From JBCFBK01 sp039679975 (GTDB taxonomy: Bacteria; Bacteroidota; Bacteroidia; Bacteroidales; Prolixibacteraceae), in the NCBI GenBank assembly GCA_039679975.1, contig JBDKTZ010000551.1, positions 1 through 8,371 on the forward strand: a stretch of DNA of 8,371 nt, in the 5' to 3' direction. The notes beneath the pieces are model-generated. The model did no database searches. It saw only the letters and a list, made by a program, of their open reading frames with translations, and was not told where the DNA came from. Position numbers and translations under genes: made by a program. Shown here piece after piece: positions 7,448-8,371 of this stretch; positions within the stretch are counted from its first letter, which is position 1, and each line of letters starts with the position of its first letter.

Positions 7448-8371
7448 TTATTTTCTCATCATATAAACGATCATTTTAGCATTTTCTGAATTCCTGTGTT
7501 TCTCAATCCGGTATGTAACCGGCAAAGCATAAGCAATATGTTCCAGCGTTTGCTCGACTTTTTCGTTTTCAAGAGTCGCTGTGAGCTTGAAATCCCTTAA
7601 TTCCTGATCCTGAATGACAATGTCTGCGTTATACCAGCGGCTCAACTTGAGCATAGCAACAGGAAAAGACTCATCCTTTAAGATCAGCCGTCCTTCGATC
7701 CATGAAGAGTAAATAAGAGGATCTACTTTCCGGTTAAAGAACCGGTTATCCGAATTGCTGTACTGGACCTGTTCACCCGGTATCATGGTAATTTGCCGGT
7801 CACCTTTCACAAGCCTGATCTTTCCCTCCGACAGTGTTGCTTCGAAATACTGATCGCTGCAGTATGCCCTGAGATTAAATGACGTTCCGGTAACCACGGT
7901 ATTAACCATTGGATTTTCAACGATAAACGGCCTTTCCGGATCTGATGCAACCTCAAAATAAGCCTCACCGTCAACAAAAACATGCCGTTCATTCTTCACG
8001 AACTTTTCCGGATACCGGATCAATGTACCATCATTAAGCCATACCCTGGTACCATCTTCCAGTTGAATCTTCATCCGGGTGCCTGGCTTGGTGATCAGTT
8101 CTTTTTCAGCATATCGTGAAGTACCTGTCCCTGAATGATAAACAGAAAAAAGCATGACCGCCGAAGTAATCAGCAACGGGAGAACCAGGACTGCTGCAAT
8201 CCGGTAAAACAGAGGAATGACCCTGCGCGTTGGCCGCTCAGGAGTAAGATTTGCTTTATTCTGTCGGTGAATGTTGATTTGATGGTGAATCCGGCCAAGC
8301 ATTTTATCATAATCGGGAATGCCCTTTTTAAATGAAATCCGGTTTTCCGCCCACACTGTGCCGAGCATTTC
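7448..8371 (-). CDS. FecR-family anti-sigma factor, 5' end missing
   Basis: The visible part has 307 residues and ends at the TAA at 7450-7448. The frame is open to the right edge. The first visible residues, EMLGTVWAEN, look like the end of the N-terminal cytoplasmic sigma-binding region, so the Met at 8368 is internal and the true start lies outside. A single membrane segment follows at fragment residues 57-78 (RIAAVLVLPLLITSAVMLFS). Next is the periplasmic FecR domain at about 92-187, with KPGTRMKIQLEDGTRVWLND, DGEAYFEVASD and VVTGTSFNLRAY. A DUF4974-like C-terminal domain at about 226-304 (LKDESFPVAMLKLSRWYNAD, KLTATLENEKVEQTLEHIAY) probably contacts the STN domain of the transporter. By family knowledge the protein sits in the inner membrane, holds an ECF sigma factor and releases it when the transporter binds ligand. 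It lies 75 nt upstream of the STN-bearing susC-like gene, its likely partner. The cognate sigma gene is expected beyond the right edge. Confidence 0.94.
   Translation of the reverse strand, partial: EMLGTVWAENRISFKKGIPDYDKMLGRIHHQINIHRQNKANLTPERPTRRVIPLFYRIAAVLVLPLLITSAVMLFSVYHSGTGTSRYAEKELITKPGTRMKIQLEDGTRVWLNDGTLIRYPEKFVKNERHVFVDGEAYFEVASDPERPFIVENPMVNTVVTGTSFNLRAYCSDQYFEATLSEGKIRLVKGDRQITMIPGEQVQYSNSDNRFFNRKVDPLIYSSWIEGRLILKDESFPVAMLKLSRWYNADIVIQDQELRDFKLTATLENEKVEQTLEHIAYALPVTYRIEKHRNSENAKMIVYMMRK

Noticed and set aside
7407..7458. Plus-strand intrinsic terminator (GC hairpin followed by a T-rich stretch)
   Set aside because: The sequence fits, but no plus-strand gene ends here. The T-rich stretch is partly the fecR 3' coding end, so it is recorded only as a hairpin.
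8366..8368. ATG at 8368 as the fecR start codon
   Set aside because: The frame stays open to the edge and the residues around it look like the end of the N-terminal anti-sigma region. The protein would also lack its sigma-binding part, so this Met is internal.

Overview
The window looks like part of a polysaccharide utilisation locus (PUL) from a Bacteroidota bacterium, probably of the order Bacteroidales. The evidence is an adjacent SusC-type TonB-dependent transporter and SusD-type lipoprotein, a FecR anti-sigma factor ending in a DUF4974-like domain, Bacteroidota-style lipoprotein signals, AT-rich gene starts without Shine-Dalgarno sequences, and moderate G+C. The genus cannot be fixed from the sequence. 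Every supported gene lies on the minus strand, so transcription runs from high to low coordinates.

In order of transcription: (1) 8371-7448, a FecR-type anti-sigma factor whose 5' end is cut by the right edge. An ECF sigma factor gene is expected just beyond that edge. (2) 7447-7373, a 75-nt spacer filled largely by a strong GC-rich hairpin. (3) 7372-3998, a 1124-residue SusC-like transporter with an N-terminal STN signalling domain. (4) 3998-2238, a 586-residue SusD-like lipoprotein whose ATG overlaps the susC stop codon by one base. (5) 2204-1737, a 155-residue lipoprotein in the position usually held by surface glycan-binding proteins. (6) 1736-1644, a 93-nt spacer with a 13-bp hairpin. 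(7) 1643-1, the first 547 residues of a large exported protein resembling the GH123-like (DUF6067) family. It is cut by the left edge before any catalytic domain.

The parts fit a trans-envelope-regulated uptake system. The SusD-like and small lipoproteins would capture glycan at the cell surface, and the SusC-like protein would import it. Ligand-bound transporter would signal through its STN domain to FecR, which would release the ECF sigma factor to transcribe the operon. The exported enzyme would process the glycan. By homology to GH123, a substrate containing N-acetylgalactosamine is possible, but this is inference only.

I see no tRNA, rRNA, CRISPR array, insertion sequence or phage gene. 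The architecture is a known type. The points of most interest are the two intercistronic hairpins, the short stand-alone lipoprotein, and the pairing of a GH123-like protein with an STN/FecR-controlled SusCD pair.
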